Counted from the first letter of the stretch, positions 29,315 to 43,350 are shown. The stretch: DNA of 64,000 nucleotides from Plantago ovata (GCA_028274465.1 CM051458.1:38664744-38728743); one strand, 5' to 3'. The notes: a model not told the origin generated them from the sequence alone. Program-made: numbers and translations.

Positions 29315-32251
29315 ATGGCATAAACGAACAAGTCATCTAAACTTCAAGACGCTGAATAAGCTGTCTAAAAAGGCACTTGTAGTTGGATTACCTAAGGTTA
29401 CTTTTAAGAAGGATGGTGTTTGCAATGCATGTCAGCAAGGAAAGCAAACCAAATCTTCTTTCAAGAACAAGGCACTACAAAACCTTTACAACTCTTGCAC
29501 ATGGACTTGTTTGAATCTTCTTCGACAAGCTATGCTGGTAAGAAGTATGGTCTGGTGGTGGTAGATGACTATTCAAGATTCACATGGGTAGTATTTATCA
29601 AGCACAAATCTGAAACTAGGACTGAAATACCTAACTTGCTGAATAAGTTTGAAGTCATGAAAAATGACAAGGTAAAAGTCATAAGGACAAACCATGGTAC
29701 TGAGTTTGTAAACCAGTACATAACTGAGTATTGCACTTCAAAAGGCATACAACATCAGTTATCCTTAGTAAGGACACCACAACAAAACGGTGTTGCTGAA
29801 CGGAAGAATCGTACCCTAAAAGAAGCCGCAAGAACAATGCTTTCTGACACTGAAATAAGTGAGGCTTACTGGGTTGAAGCGATTAATACCGCCTGTTACA
29901 CTCAAAACAGATGTTTGATTACTAAGGAATACAACAAAACTCCATATGAGTTGTTCGTTGGTAGACCTCCTAATATCACTGATCTAAGAGTATTTGGTTG
30001 TAAGTGTTTCGTTCTTAATAACGGTAGAGAATACCTAAGAACAATTCAACCAAAGGCAGACGAAGCGATATTTCTCGGTTACTCCTTGCATAGTAAAGCT
30101 TATAGAGTTTACAACAAAAAGGCACAAAAGATCGAAGAATCAGTGCATGTTGTATTTTACGAAAAGACACAAGGAGTGCCTGCTGAAGAAGAAATATCAG
30201 AATGTATGAAAAAGCTAATCATACTTGAGCAAAGAACTGAATCTAATGCTAGGCAAATCAAGTCAATTGAACTAAATGATGATTCTGACAATGACTCTCC
30301 TCCCCCGAGTCATGACAAGATAAATATAATTCACGACAAGGAATTTCCAGCAAAAGACGCAGTTGCTCCGGAAGTTGCTGAAACTACGCAACCTCCCGTG
30401 CCTGCTGATGAGTTACCACAATCTAGAAATGCTGAACAAGCAGTTGCTGATGAACCTATCTCAGCAGAGACACAAAATCCCAGTAGTAGTGAACAAGTAC
30501 ATGCTGAAGAGTCACATGCTGATGAGCAAACATATCCAGATCCAACGAACAAAAAACCTGTTAACAAATGGATTAGAGATCATCCCTCTACAGATATGAT
30601 TGGTGACATTGATAAACGCCAAGTGACTAGATCCAAAGTTTCTTCTACTCATGGACTTGCTGAAGAAGCAACTGTCGTAGAAGTAGAATCATTGTTCTCT
30701 TGCTTTGTTTCAGAAATTGAACCTAAGACCATCGAAGAAGCTTTAAATCATTCTGAATGGATCAAGGCAATGCAAGAAGAACTGGATCAATTTGAAAGGA
30801 ACAAAGTCTGGAAACTTGTACCACTTGCTGAAGGCAAGAAAGCTATTGGTACAAGGTGGGTGTTCAGAAACAAGCTGAGTGAGTCTGGTGAAGTAACAAG
30901 AAACAAAGCACGTTTAGTTGCTCAAGGTTACTGTAAGACTGAAGGATTGGACTATGATGAGTCTTATGCACCAGTTGCAAGATTGGATACAATTAGGCTT
31001 TTCTTGGCCTTTGCTGCTCACAATGACTTCATTGTTTACCAAATGGATGTTAAAAGTGCATTCTTGAATGGTGAACTTGCTGAAGAAGTCTACTTAGAAC
31101 AACCCCCTGGCTTTGAACTTCCCTCAGAAACCAAGATGGTATACAAGCTTCAGAAAGCTGTATATGGTCTAAAGCAAGCACCAAGAGCTTGGTATGACAC
31201 CTTGGCTAAGTTCTTGCTGGATAATGGTTTCAAGAAAGGTGAAGTTGATAAAACCTTATTTACCATGAACCATGATGGTAAGATACTCTTAGTTCAAATT
31301 TATGTGGATGACATAATTTTTGGATCTAAGGACAAGCAACTTTGTGATGAGTTTGCCAAACTCATCACAAACAAATTTGAAATGAGTATGATGGGAAAAT
31401 TGAATTATTTCCTAGGATTGCAAGTCAAGCAACTCAAAGATGGAATATTCATAAATCAAGCAAAGTATGCGAAAGAAATGCTCATAAAGTTTAGGATCAA
31501 AGAGGAAGAGAAACCTGAAAAGATACCTATGAGTGTTGGTACCAAATTGGGCTATACTAAAGAAGATAAAAGTGTTGAAGAACACAAGTATAGGAAGCTC
31601 ATTGGTTCCTTGTTGTATTTAACAGCAAGTAGACCTGACATTCAATATGTTGTTTGTGTGTGTGCAAGATTCCAATCTAATCCAAGAGAATCACACTACA
31701 AAAAGGCACTTAAGATACTGAAATATGTCAAAGGTACAATCAATGTTGGATTATGGTATCCTAAAGATTATGGACTAGAATTGGTTGGTTATTCTGATGC
31801 TGATCATGGAGGATCAACTCTTGATAGAAAAAGTACCTCTGGAACTTGTCAGTTTTTGGGTACTAGATTAATATCATGGTTCAGCAAGAAGCAAACCTGT
31901 GTTGCCAATTCATCCACAGAATCTGAATACATTGCGGCTTGTTGTTGCACAGCTCAAATCCTATGGATTCAGCAACAATTAAGAGATTATGGTATTTCTG
32001 CAAAGAAAACACCAATCTTTTGTGATAATACGAGTGCTATTGCTATCACGCAAAATCCTAAGTTTCACTCAAGGACCAAACACATTGATATTAGACATCA
32101 TTTCATTAGAGATCATGAGGAAAAGGGAGATATTGAGTTTGTCAAAGTAGGTACTGATGATCAACTTGTTGACATCCTTACCAAGCCCCTACCAGATAAT
32201 CGATTCGCAATGCTAAGGTATAACCTTGGATTGATTGAATTACCTCAATAA
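29315..32251 (+). pseudogene. pol: copia-2 pol: integrase, RT and RNase H in one 943-residue frame, protease part lost
   Basis: Best-preserved pol in the window. After 105 bp of pre-integrase sequence with a small deletion (near 29468), the frame from 29420 is open to 32251. Integrase core: [73 protein letters not shown]. RNase [33 protein letters not shown]. The Met at 29420 is not a natural start; the frame was part of a longer gag-pol protein. Upstream protease is interrupted by Athila-2, so the copy is dead although the enzyme domains look whole. Confidence 0.92.
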
Positions 32252-32267
32252 AGGATACAGTTGGCAG

Positions 32268-32635
32268 AATGCTGAAACATGTATTCAGCAAGCCAAAGTA
32301 TTCTTACTTAAAAGCTCCTTCCATCAATTTCCTCAAAGAAATGATAGGTCACTACATGATTGCTGAAACAAGCATTCAGCAAGTAATTCCTTCAAAACGG
32401 GTATTTGTTAGGAAACTTGATCACATGTTGAGACAGGCACTCAGTAAGAGAAAAACCTTGAAGATTGCTGAAATGGGTATTCAGAGAATCAAAGATACTG
32501 AAACAGGTATTCAAGTATCAAAGGAATATACTGAGTCGGGAACTCAGAAAAAGAGAAAAACTCATTTCTCAGATTTTACCAAAAGATGTCTCAAGTATAA
32601 AAGAATTTACTGATACGGGAACTCAGAAATATCTT
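32268..32635 (+). repeat. row of seven related small hairpins after pol (copia-2)
   Basis: Same arrangement as copia-1. Examples: TGCTGAA/TTCAGCA (32270-32290), TTGCTGAA/TTCAGCAA (32360-32382), GATAC/GTATC around TGAA/TTCA (about 32494-32519), CTGAG/CTCAG (about 32531-32547). In the sixth hairpin both arms differ from copia-1 yet still pair, whereas the third has lost part of its stem. Confidence 0.83.
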
Positions 32636-32666
32636 TTGAACTTAAGAAAATATGAGATATCTGATT

Positions 32667-32675
32667 AAGGGGGAA
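32667..32675 (+). promoter_or_regulatory. internal polypurine tract (copia-2)
   Basis: AAGGGGGAA followed by CTTTCA, as in copia-1 (5104-5112). Confidence 0.55.
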
Positions 32676-33016
32676 CTTTCACCAAGTATCTAGGCTTTAT
32701 ATGCAAACTCGCTGAAAAGATTCTTGTCTATTTCAGCAAGCAATCTAATCCCATAAATCTCGGTAAAATCAATTTGTAACGTTAATCGGGCAGAGATAAA
32801 CTCGGTAAGAATCATGACATGAAATACAATCGTGGCCATTGATTAAAAGGAGTTATTGATCTAACGGTTAACATTACAAAGAGAGAGAGTGCTCTGACGG
32901 TTTTTGTTAGTGGGCCACTACGCATTTAATGCAAAGGCTCCACTAACGCCTTTGTTTCTCTGTTTTACCCTTGCTGAAAACTCAAATCGATTGAGTTTCT
33001 CACACATCAGAGACAC

Positions 33017-33024
33017 TATATAAA
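33017..33024 (+). promoter_or_regulatory. internal TATA box before the third gene (copia-2)
   Basis: TATATAAA, 140 bp before the start codon, in the same context as copia-1. Conservation in both copies supports a separate promoter for the third gene. Confidence 0.55.
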
Positions 33025-33156
33025 GAAGGAGTTAGAGAAATGACAAAATTCTTTAACTCGCATTTCCTTTCTCTGCAAATGTTAGCCTGAATCTACTGTA
33101 CCTCCGGTCAAAAAGCAAACTATCTTTTTCGTACACTTTTCACTCTATATAAAGAA

Positions 33157-36100
33157 ATGGCACCAAAGAGACAGTCCTCCAAGACCTCCAAGTCATCTAA
33201 GGTTGACAGTGCTGAGAAACGCACTGCTCCGATGACAAACACAGCGAAAGTTGTGTTGAAAAACGATAGAATAACGGAAAAACCCATGCCTCCCTCATAC
33301 CTTGACACTGGAAAGTGTGAGATGATGATGCAATGGGGTGGTTTCGCAAAAAAGAAGTATATTCGATACTTCTATGAACAAGAATTGGACGGTGACAATG
33401 AAGAGGCGCTTGACTTTATCAAGCAGCAAGGCCTCATTCATTTTATAACTGCTCGCCCTAAGCAAGTGAGCATGTTGGATACAATGGAGTTCTACAACAA
33501 TGCAGAAATCCAGTCCCTAACTGATAGTCAAGGAGTCACTGAAAAAGTGATCTTTACTACAGTTCAAAACACGCAAATCGTCCTAAAATGGACTGATTTG
33601 GCGGAAATCTTTCAGATTCCAACCACTGGAACTGAAGATGACATCACTGCCAGTGATGAAGAGATAGAAGCCTTCTACAGTGATGTCAGAAATGAGAAAA
33701 TGAAGAAAGGAGAGATTGCTCCCATGACTTGGACAAAGCACGTTAAGAGAAAGCATCTCTGCCATTCACTTGGTCTAGTAGCTCTGCTACTAATCAAAGT
33801 CTTAGACTCCCAAGGTGGAGGAATAGACCAAGTAGGCCTGAGAAGGTGGCCGCTGCTGATGCATATCTATGAGAACAAAACGGAGCTCAACTGTGCTAAG
33901 TACATTTTCAACAGACTTATTGATTGTGTTACTAAGTTCAAGGTTAAGGTTGAAGACAACAAAGTCTCACCTACCTTCCCAGTCATGTATGGACTGAAGA
34001 TATGCTTTATCCTTGAACACTTCAGGATTCAGCTGAGAAACCCATTGCCAATCAAGAAATATGTATGCAATGTGGGAAGGACCTTCTACAAGCAGAATGT
34101 ACCTAAGACTGCTGACAAGAAACTTTAAAAATCTAAGAAGACAACAGCTGCAAATGTTGTCAGCACAAGCCAGCAAGAAAGGTATACAACAACTGCAGAT
34201 GTCACCACTCAGCAACTTAGAGATGAAACTGCTGTAGATGGTGGTGACAAAGATGAAACTGCTCTAGATGGTGATCATGCTGACACCACTACACCCGTTG
34301 CTAAAAATGCAACTACTGACGCCTCTGCTGGGAAACTCGAAAAATCAAAGAAGAAAAAGAGGAAAGCTGATGATGACACTCAGACTGCAACGTCATCAGC
34401 AAACCCCGTCCCCAAGAGAAAAAGGACAAATAACCCTAGAAAGAAAACACTGGCTCGCAAGTCAGTACCAATTGTCCCTGATCTCTCGGACGATTCCCAA
34501 GAAATTGCTGGAAAGCAAACTCCAGTAGACGTTGACAAGGTGGTTACTGAAACCTATGTCAGCAACGTTGAGGTGTTTGCGGAAGCCTTCAACAATCAAC
34601 TCAATGTTGATTCATCTACTGTGAATAGACCACAAGGCAGTGGAAATGAAATTCCTGCCCAAGTCCCAGATATCTACATTGTAGATCATCTTGATGATCC
34701 GACTCTGGAACCGGTAACCGATATTGCTGCTGACATAAGAACCGCGGAACTTGCTAAAGCTGTCGTTGCTGAAAAAAATGGTTGCTGAAAAAGCAGTTCA
34801 TCAGGTTGCTGAAGAACCAGTTGCTGAGACCGCAATGGTTCAAGTCCCAGAGGTTGCTGAAACAACTCAAGAAGCATTATTCGACGATGCATCTCGCGAT
34901 GCTGAGAATACTGGCCCCAGTTCACCAAAGACATCAATTGATAAAGTCCAGCTTGTACTGGAAGAAATAAGCCAACAAATGGAATTGGATATTGAAGAAA
35001 CATCCAACAAATCCATTGATGTTTTTATGACAAGCAGTGAGCTTAAGGGTCAAGATGCTTCTGCTCAATTTGTCATTTCAGAGACAAGGGAGATTGCTGA
35101 AACCGCGCAGCTTTCTCAAACAGAGCAAGCAAAGAAGTCTGCTGAAGAAACAGTCCCAGAAACTAAAGAAATGGTTAATGCTGAAAGGACTGAGCCACAA
35201 CTTGTCCTTCTTCAGCAGGTAGTTAACTCAACCACAAGCAAATCTTCATTTTCTGAAACTCAATCTTTTTCTAATATTATGATTTCTCTACAGACTTCTC
35301 AAGATGCAAGTCAGACGGTTACTGAAGCCTCTGCACCAGAATCAACACTTCCTGCTCAGCAGGTAGTTAAAGTTTTTGGTAGTACAACTAAGTTTGACAA
35401 CTTAGTACTTGTATCTAACTCACATTTATTTCAGGATGAACAAATGGAGGATGCTTCTCAAGCTCCTCAAGGAATGGAAATTGTACCAGCACAAACAAGT
35501 GTGCGACATGAGCTTGCTGAAACTCAGCAGGTAAATCATGTTTCAGCTTTGGACTCTAAGACAATTATCCAAACCTTTCCTGATCTAAATAATATTCTTT
35601 TTCAGGCTCTAAAGGATACCACTGAAGTGGTTCACATCACTGAAGATCCACAAGTGAGTTCTGAGGAACTTTACTTAGACTTCAAAAGAACAACCTTGTC
35701 AAGAGTTGCTAAGTCTGTCAGCAACTGGCAAAGGTACAGAAGGATGGACTTTTCTGATCTCCATCTTCATCTATCAAATGAGAAAAAGAGATCTTCTCTA
35801 CTGAAGCTCGAGACGTTTGTCCACTCCATACTTCCTGAAGAAATGTCATATTCTCAGCTAATGAGCTCAAATCTGATTGCTCAAATCAAAGAGAATATGA
35901 AGGCCAAATTTAAGAGTGCCTCTCTAGCTGAACAAGTTGTGATGCTCAAGGGTTCATTTGTACCCGTGGTGGCTGATCCCCACAAAATCAATGAAGAAGA
36001 GGAAGTGACGAATGTTGCTTTATACAAGCATCTCGAGCTAGTTATCTTGACTGATGATGATGAAGAGGAAGAAGATGAAAACATCCCAACTGATCCCAGT

Positions 36101-38423
36101 GATGATGAAGGGAAAGATTCAAAGGACAAAAAGGACGACGATGATGACAATCAAGGTCCTAGTCCTGATGGTGGTGGACTAAAACTGACAGTTGCTGAAA
36201 CTGAGAAACAAAACAATCAGCAAGCTGAACAAACACCAAGTCAGCATGAATCTCAACCTGCTCCTGCTGAAACTGAAAATCAAGCACCTGTACAAGGCGC
36301 TGATACTGAAGAAGAATACGCCAGAAAGCGAGCCGCCTTGAAACTTGGTAAAGGCAAGCTTTCTGATTCCGAGTTATCTTTACTCGATGCCAAGGTCACT
36401 GATCCAAACCTTGATGATGAAGAAGAAATGGATGAAGATTATCAAAGAGCACTCCAAAATAGTCTCCAAATTCATGCAAGGCATACGCAGAATTTGTATA
36501 TTGCTCAATCTTCAGGAGTAAAGCGACAGAAAGTCCCCTCCCTTCCACTTACTACTGGTGAAACTCCAGCAATTGAGTCTCAAACGTTGCCCTCATCAAC
36601 TACTCAATTAAAACTAACTACTGGTGAAACTCCAGTTGTTGAGTGTGAAGCGTTGCCATCAACAACCACTCAACCAAAAGGGAATGAAGCTGCTGACTTA
36701 GGTTCCAAGGCTGTTGGCCTTGATGAATCTGAGGATGAAGATGATCTATCAGCAAATGAGGATGAAAATTCCAAGAAAGAACGCAATGTGGTTGAAATTC
36801 CTCCTCCTGACTATGAAAATGATGAAGGAGATGACTTGAGAGGAGAATTGCCGTTACAAGATGATCAATTTGCTTCAGATTTAAAGTTCATTCCTTGACC
36901 CCTAATCTTGTGCCGTTTCCACGTGTGGAGGAATTTACTCCAAGAATTTTGGCACTTAGGGAACTCCACAAAGCCTGCAAAGCTGAAGATGATGCATTGC
37001 TTGCTGAGAGCCCGCTTGATATTGGAAAGATATTGGCTACAGTGCTGAGACGCACTACTACACTTACAATAGCTCAGAAAGACATCAGTCTTTATCACAA
37101 GAGCTATGAAGAAGATGTAAGTCAAGCACTCCGGCTAGCAAAGTCTGCATTAGTCAAGTCTCATACTTTCATGGAAGAAAAGGCCGCAACAGAGCGCAGA
37201 CATGAGCAGAATATGGCGAGTATTAAGCAAGAATTGTCAAAGCTTACTTCTGATCAGCAAGCAATCATTATGACATACAACAGCCTAAGTACTCTTGCTG
37301 AAAATTTCAATGAGTTCTTCTCTTTGCACATTACTCCAATGATGCAATCCATGTCTAAGGGGGAAGATAAACAAAAGAGATCTTCAAGAAAGAAAACCCC
37401 TCCTACTGTTGAAGCGCCATTGACCATAGAACCTCTTGCTGAAAAGAGCAAAGTTCTAAAAGACAAGCAGAATTTGAGTTAAATTCAGCAAGTACCAAAA
37501 AGAGAAAAACTGCTGCTGAAACTCAAGGATTTTGTCATACTGAAAGTCATCAAGCTCTGAATGAAGATGATGATGATGATGACAATCAGACAATAGCTCA
37601 AGCCATAAGAGCTAGACCAATTACAGCCTTAACTCCGTCTGGCCATTCAAAGCATTTCTCTTCTAACTCAAGATCTTCAGCAAGAGATCAAGACAATGCA
37701 AAGTCAAGAAGAAGAAGGCAAAGACAGGAAGAAAAGAGGCTGGCCAGCATTGCTATTGGCTCCGGCATTGAATATACAAAGACCAGTAATGATGAAACCA
37801 CTCAGAACGTGATCAGAAACGTTCATAGTTGCTGGATCTTAAAGCGGGAAGACTTGCTGGTGAATGAGTTCTTTGCAACAGCCATACTGAACCAAATGTT
37901 CACTTGGATTGATCTCAAGGTAAAAAGGAAAGAAAGGGTTGAGTCCCTACCAAGAAATATTGCTGGGAGATGGTTGAATCTAGAAGTCTCAGTAAGAAGA
38001 ACTTCAATTGGTAAGTCCATAAAACAAGAACCTGATTTGATAAAACCAATTGGAATTGCTTATTACTCTGACCCTGTGACCAAGAAAACAAAGAAGAGAC
38101 TTGGATTGATTCCTTATGAGTATTTCTATCTCACTGCTAAGGATCAAGAAGAAGATCTTCTCTTGCTAAGGAAGATTCATCCTAAAAGCATTTCAGATAC
38201 ACAACTTCTCCATGCCAGCAATTGGAGCATGCATTTGTGGGTAGTTCACTACATGGAAATGAATGCTGAAAAGCATTATCATACCGCCTGCAAAAATGCG
38301 AGGATTCTTCAACTACAAGTCCGTAAGCTACTTGAAGATTACGAAAAGGACTGTATTGAATTCACTGCACTTGCTGAGAAGAGTGGAAGAGAGATTTTGA
38401 GAAAATCCTCTGGAAGAGCTTAA
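33157..38423 (+). pseudogene. copia-2 third gene (env-position ORF; broken)
   Basis: Homologue of the copia-1 gene with the same start, domains and end (SSGRA). The first 323 residues are open, covering the basic tail and the globular domain, to a TAA at 34126 (GAA in copia-1). Frame changes follow near 34780, 36870 and 37480. The part 34751-36898 is open and includes the three mini-introns, the acidic run and two TTGETP repeats; 37809-38423 holds the C-terminal domain. Lesions do not coincide with those of copia-1, so the family gene was intact when it spread. Confidence 0.8.
35219..35605 (+). other. three in-frame mini-introns of the third gene (copia-2)
   Basis: Introns 35219-35293 (75 nt), 35363-35434 (72 nt) and 35531-35605 (75 nt), each CAGCAG|GTA...CAG|. 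Borders, lengths and frame are the same as in copia-1. Confidence 0.65.
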
Positions 38424-38687
38424 CTCTCTATAATAGTTCTGTTTAAGTTTTTATTTGCTGATTTTGTGTAGTTATCTCTGCTCTTTCCTGTAAACTTACT
38501 GAAAGATAACTATCAGCAATGAAGCTTTTGACTCTTATTGGTTTTTGATTATGCAATTTACTTATGCTTACTGTTTAATTATTCAAGTATGCTTGCATTA
38601 ATCGACTGATTTATTCAACATCAGAAACCTCTAAAAGGGTAACAATTAATTTAGCCATGGATTGCTAACATCAAAAAGGGGGAAATT
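38424..38687 (+). promoter_or_regulatory. 3' spacer of copia-2 with polypurine tract
   Basis: AT-rich spacer like that of copia-1; AAAAAGGGGGAA at 38673-38684 precedes the LTR. Confidence 0.85.
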
Positions 38688-40289
38688 TGTTAGGAAACTT
38701 GTAATTTTGATGAGCAATTAACCATGCTAAATTAAGGAAAGTCCAGTAACTAGTACTCTTAAGGTCCATAGGAATTTAGAATTTTAAGGACATTGTAAAA
38801 GAGGAACGTTTGCTGAAGACTTAGAGTAGGTGCTAGATAGGTTGGTTTTACCGCTTGTGATGTATCTTATTTTCTGAAAAGAAATACAACCTATTGAAGC
38901 ATTTGCTGATGATGTACTTTGTTTACACAAACAAACTATTGAAGCATTTAGAACCGCTCAGAAACTTGAAGATTTTGAAGATCTGAAGACTAGAAGATTT
39001 CGAAGATCTGAAGACTAGAAGATTTCTGAAGACTGGTATCTACAAAGGCACATGTTGCTCAGAAAGTGGAAACTTCAGCAACAGCTTGCATAAGTGAAAA
39101 TCTAAACGACAGAGTAGGTTGTGCTTGCTGAAACTGAGACTGGCCACTTGCTGATGAACATTTGTGACCTCTTTCTGAAAGTACTTGTATTTGCGCTCCA
39201 ATGTTACTGTTTGAATTTTATTCAAAAGAGCATTAAATGCAAAGCATGCACGCGAAGGACATGAAGACTAGAAGACAAACAAGGACGCTGCTGAAAGTAC
39301 AAAAGCAAGATAGTGACATTTTAAGGAACAAAAGCCTTAGAATTTGAAATTCAAACGGCTCCTTATTTCACTATAAATAGAGGTCATCCGGCAAAGAGTT
39401 GAAGTGTGTCAACAACGTGATCATACTCTCACTTGTGCTTAAACTCACATACCCTTCAATACTCTTCACTGCCATTGATCCGTTCCAAGACTCAAAGCTT
39501 GAAAAAGCTACTTGTGAAGAAGTAGAAATTTACACGACTAAGAAATTAGTTAAGTGTTCTTTCTTTCTTTCGAACAAGAACAAGTCTTAACACCAGAAAC
39601 AATTAAACTTGTTTACTGCAAAGTATTCAAAGTATTGTTTCTTAGATTACTTGCTGTAACTGAATATGTTATAATTAAGTTATCTCATCCCAAATCTCTC
39701 TAACTGAAAATACACCCTTTCAGGTGTGATATTCAGGGGGAACTTAATCGAGCATAGTGTTGCTGATTAAAAGTACCAAGTTTGGTGGAGAACAAGGTTA
39801 CGTTCTCTAGTTAGGTTGGAAACAAAGCAAGTGTGCTTTGGTTTCTGTTTGGATCGCTCTAGATAGGTGTTGTAAGGAACCTCAAACTTATGTTAGTGGA
39901 TTCAGTCCTAGAAAGGACAAAGTGGATTAGTTGAGAGATTACACCACTCTCAGATACCACTATAAAAAGTGTTTGTGTAATTTACTTACTTGTACTTAGT
40001 TTTCAGCAAAGCATATCTATCTATACACAATCACTTACTTCACTTGCTGAAACTATCACTTACTGACAAAGCACTTATTGTATCAAAGACTTCCGCTCTC
40101 TGATTTTAAGTATCAGCAAAACTAGTTACTGAAAAGTAACTTGCGCTTGCTGAGAAAGTTAAGTATCAGCAAAACTCATTACTGAAAAGTAATAAGTACT
40201 TGCTGAGAAAGTTTTTAAACGATGAAAGTTTGAAAAGACTATTCACCCCCCCCCCTCTAGTCTTTTCTTGTTGTTTAAAGGGACCAACA
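38688..40289 (+). repeat. 3' LTR of copia-2 (1602 bp)
   Basis: TGTTAGGAAACTTG to GGGACCAACA. TATAAATA at 39372-39379. GTTACT/AGTAAC and ATTACT/AGTAAT hairpins lie near 40125-40193, then a C10 run (40246-40255) and CTAGTCTTTTCTTG. CAGAT (40290-40294) is the expected right target-site copy. Confidence 0.95.
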
Positions 40290-41642
40290 CAGATGCATTA
40301 TCAAAATATGCTTCGGCTTACGGAGGAGTGGATACCCGGAATGTGATACTTATAAGAATCAATGCATCATCCCTATGGTAATCAAAGCCAAACGTCTTGG
40401 CAATTGACACTCAAGCGAGTTGGATGCAAGAAATCGCTACCTATCTCACGAACGGTAGCCTTCCTTGTGTTAAGGCTGAAGCAAGAAAAATCAAAGGAAA
40501 GGCAGGCCGCTACATCATGCAAGGAGATTACTTGTACAAGAGATCCTTCGAGGAAGTCTACTTGAGATGCGTCGCCGAACAAGAAGTGCAAAAGCTTTTG
40601 GGAGAAGTTCACCGAGGAAGTTGCGGGGACCATGCGGGAGGAAGAACCCTCGCTCAAAAAATCATCCGCCAAGGATACTACTTGCCCAATGTTCGTGAAG
40701 ATGCTGCCCGATTCGTAAGAAAGTGCGAGGAGTGTCAATTGCACGCCAATTTGATCAATGTCCCGGCGAAACCTCTCATGCCCATTGCCATCACTTGCCC
40801 TTTCGACATATGGGTCATCGACATAGTCGCTCCTTTCCGAGAGGCACGGGTCAAAAGAAATTCATCATAGTTGCGGTGGAATACTTTAGCAAGTGGGCGA
40901 AGGTTGAGGCATTGTCTACTATCACTGAACAAATAGTGTTGAACTTTGTATGGAGAAACATCGTGTGTCGATTTGGCTTACCAAGAGTCCTCATCTCGGA
41001 TAATGGTGCTCAATTCTGTGGCCAAAGATTCAATGAATGGTGCAAGGAAATGAAGATTGAGAGGAGGTACACCTCAGCAGGACATCCTCAATCCAATGGG
41101 CAAACCGAGGAAGTCAACAAAATCCTTGTCAACAACTTGCAAAAGAGATTTTCCACCAACAAGGATTGGGTCGACGAGCTTGATGGAGTGCTATGGGCAT
41201 ATCGCACAACTTCAAAAATAGTTACAATAGAGACTCCCTTCTCACTAGTTTATGGTTCTGAAGTAGTCATACCAGCGGAAGTGGCGGTAGAAACCCTCAG
41301 AATCCAAGGGTATCAACCCGAGGACAATCATACCGAGAGGCTCTTCGATCTGGAGAAAATAAGTGAAGCGAGAACCACCGCCCTGGCCAACATCCTCAGA
41401 TACAAGCACTGATCGCGAAGACCTACAACAAGGGTGTAAAGGAGACAGACTTCCAAGTAGGAGACTTAGTACTCCGAAGAGCGGACATCCTGGGCAAAGT
41501 TGGGAAGATGCAACCCAACTGGGAAGGCCCCTACAAGATAGTTGAAGCAAGATCCAATGGAAGCTATCGTCTCCAAGACATGGAGGGAAGAGTATTGAAG
41601 AACCCATGGAATACTTCCAACCTCTAGAGGTTCTACGCCTGA
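40290..41642 (+). pseudogene. pol: Tat-1 pol: RNase H end and integrase (broken)
   Basis: A short RNase H end (DALSKYASAYGG) is followed by a linker and Ty3/gypsy integrase. The H2C2 zinc-binding site is visible (H and H around GSCGDH, then CEEC at about 40725). Catalytic Asp in DIWVIDIV, second Asp in SDNGAQF, Glu in GQTEEVNK. The C-terminal part has NWEGPYKI. Lesions: one base lost near 40838, another frame change near 41400, a TAG at 41625. The Tat-2 copy (61244-62556) is homologous throughout. Confidence 0.9.
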
Positions 41643-42475
41643 GTTGTTTAACAAACAACCTTTTTGAAGAGCTCCTGTGAAAGGCCCCAAGATCGAGAAG
41701 GATTCCTCACGAGCTCGTGTGAGAGGTACCCTCCTGTTTTATGGTTTTAGTTGTATGATTCAAAAAACGTTGTAAGAAAGCTGGCCGAGAAGTCCCCCAT
41801 TGTAATTGAATTTCCGACAAATCAATACAATGCCTATCTTTCAACAAAGAAGATGTTCAAGTATAGAACTACTATACTCAAAACAGAATAGAAAGCTACT
41901 CGATCAAGAGAGCTTGCTCGATCCAAAAAAGAGCTCCCCGATTTACACATCGGGCTAAAGCTCTCCGCTCTCTAATCTTTTGAGAAACCTAATCAAGACA
42001 CTTTTCTAAGAAGTGAAAACGAGGAAGGTAAAGAAATCGAGCAGGAGGAGCTCAACACTAGAGTTTTTTATGTCTCAACACTTGGAGTTTTTTCTGAAGT
42101 TGCCAGAGATTTGACAAGTAGATTGATTACTTTGATAGCTCGAGGAGCACAACTCAAAGTATTTTCGATGAAGACCATTCTATCGATAGAAGGCACGAGA
42201 AGCTTACCTCTTCGACTTTAACTTGTACATGTTTAACTACTCTATCAAGTTATACGTCATAACGAAAAAAGAGTTAGTAAACACAAGTATAGGCAAAGGA
42301 ACGAAGAGCAACAAACATTTTATTGAAGGAAAGAGCGAAGAGATACATAATGTGATAATTATGTTACAACGAGGAGATATGTTTCAACATATGCCTGAAA
42401 GGGCCGAATAAAAATCACAAGACAAAGGAAAAATTGTTAAGAAATTTCTTCAAGGAAATACAACAACATTTTCTA
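41643..42475. other. spacer between integrase and antisense gene (Tat-1)
   Basis: No coding frame of interest is visible. It includes the 3' flank of both convergent genes. Tat-2 has a spacer at the same place. Confidence 0.6.
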
Positions 42476-42489
42476 CCGAGCATACTCGG
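42476..42489 (-). terminator. conserved hairpin downstream of the antisense gene (Tat-1)
   Basis: CCGAG-CATA-CTCGG just 3' of the antisense stop codon; Tat-2 has the identical hairpin at 63305-63318. A role in RNA 3'-end formation or stability is a guess. Confidence 0.45.
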
Positions 42490-43350
42490 CCTTCAAGGGT
42501 CTTCGATTCATCGGGTGCGACTACCTGAGAGATCAGTGACCGGAGCAGTTGTGCTAGTTCCTCCCAGTGCCAGGCTCAGCAGCTCTTGAATCTCAGTCAA
42601 ATCTCGCTCCTGAGCCTTAGATTCATTTATAGCCTTCTCGTACAAGATCAGCTCAGGCTCGACGAAGTCCGCTGGTCGCCCAAGAACTGGGTCGTTCACC
42701 TTAATCCAAGAAGCGTTGCGGAGAGCCGCCTACTCAAAGGGAAAAAGAATCCCGGTCCTCAAGCACTCGGGGACCCATGAGGGGAGATAGGCTGATTTGC
42801 TAGGATAAGGAACTTCCGGGTCGGTCACCAGCTCCCCGAACTCACATGCCTCGTGGATCTCCTCGGTTATTTCCTCATCAGGGTAGCGGGAAAGATCCTC
42901 GTGCCTACCAGCGTGCATGTCCTCGCGAGCATCCGGATTGAAATCTGCAGGAAGCATGTTAACCCGCTTCAGCTGGCCGATACAGGAGAAGAAGCCCTCC
43001 TCGCGCAATGAGTCTCGCACATCCTGCTGGGCCATCTTGTTGGAGGCCATAGAGTCGCGAGCAGTTCCAAGGCGACTGCCCTTAAGGAAGGAGAGGACAC
43101 TGTTCTTAAACTTCTCCATACAGATCGACAAGGTGGCATAGGCCCCCTTGTATCCCTTGGTCCTCGCCCTCTCCTTGGCGAGCTCCTTCTCGAGGTAGTC
43201 AACCTTGGCATAAAGCTTGCCGGTCTCCACCTCGGCGACCTTGTTCTTGTTTTGCTCCGCCGCCAGCTTCTTCTCAAGGTCCTCGATCACTATGCCTATA
43301 TCGGCGCGATCAGCAGCACCCTGGCCATACGCCTCCTTCAGATTCTCGAG

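Larger units (their letters stand above)
12731..40289 (+). mobile_element. copia-2: Sirevirus-type element, 5' truncated in window, split by two Athila-like insertions
   Basis: Same family as copia-1. Its pieces are gag 12731-13669, gag and protease 22491-23364, pol 29315-32251, third gene 33157-38423 and 3' LTR 38688-40289. Athila-1 and Athila-2 fill the gaps. The left end lies beyond copia-1, outside the window. The 3' LTR ends at 40289 and is followed by CAGAT and a Tat-type RNase H sequence, so copia-2 is nested in Tat-1. Confidence 0.9.
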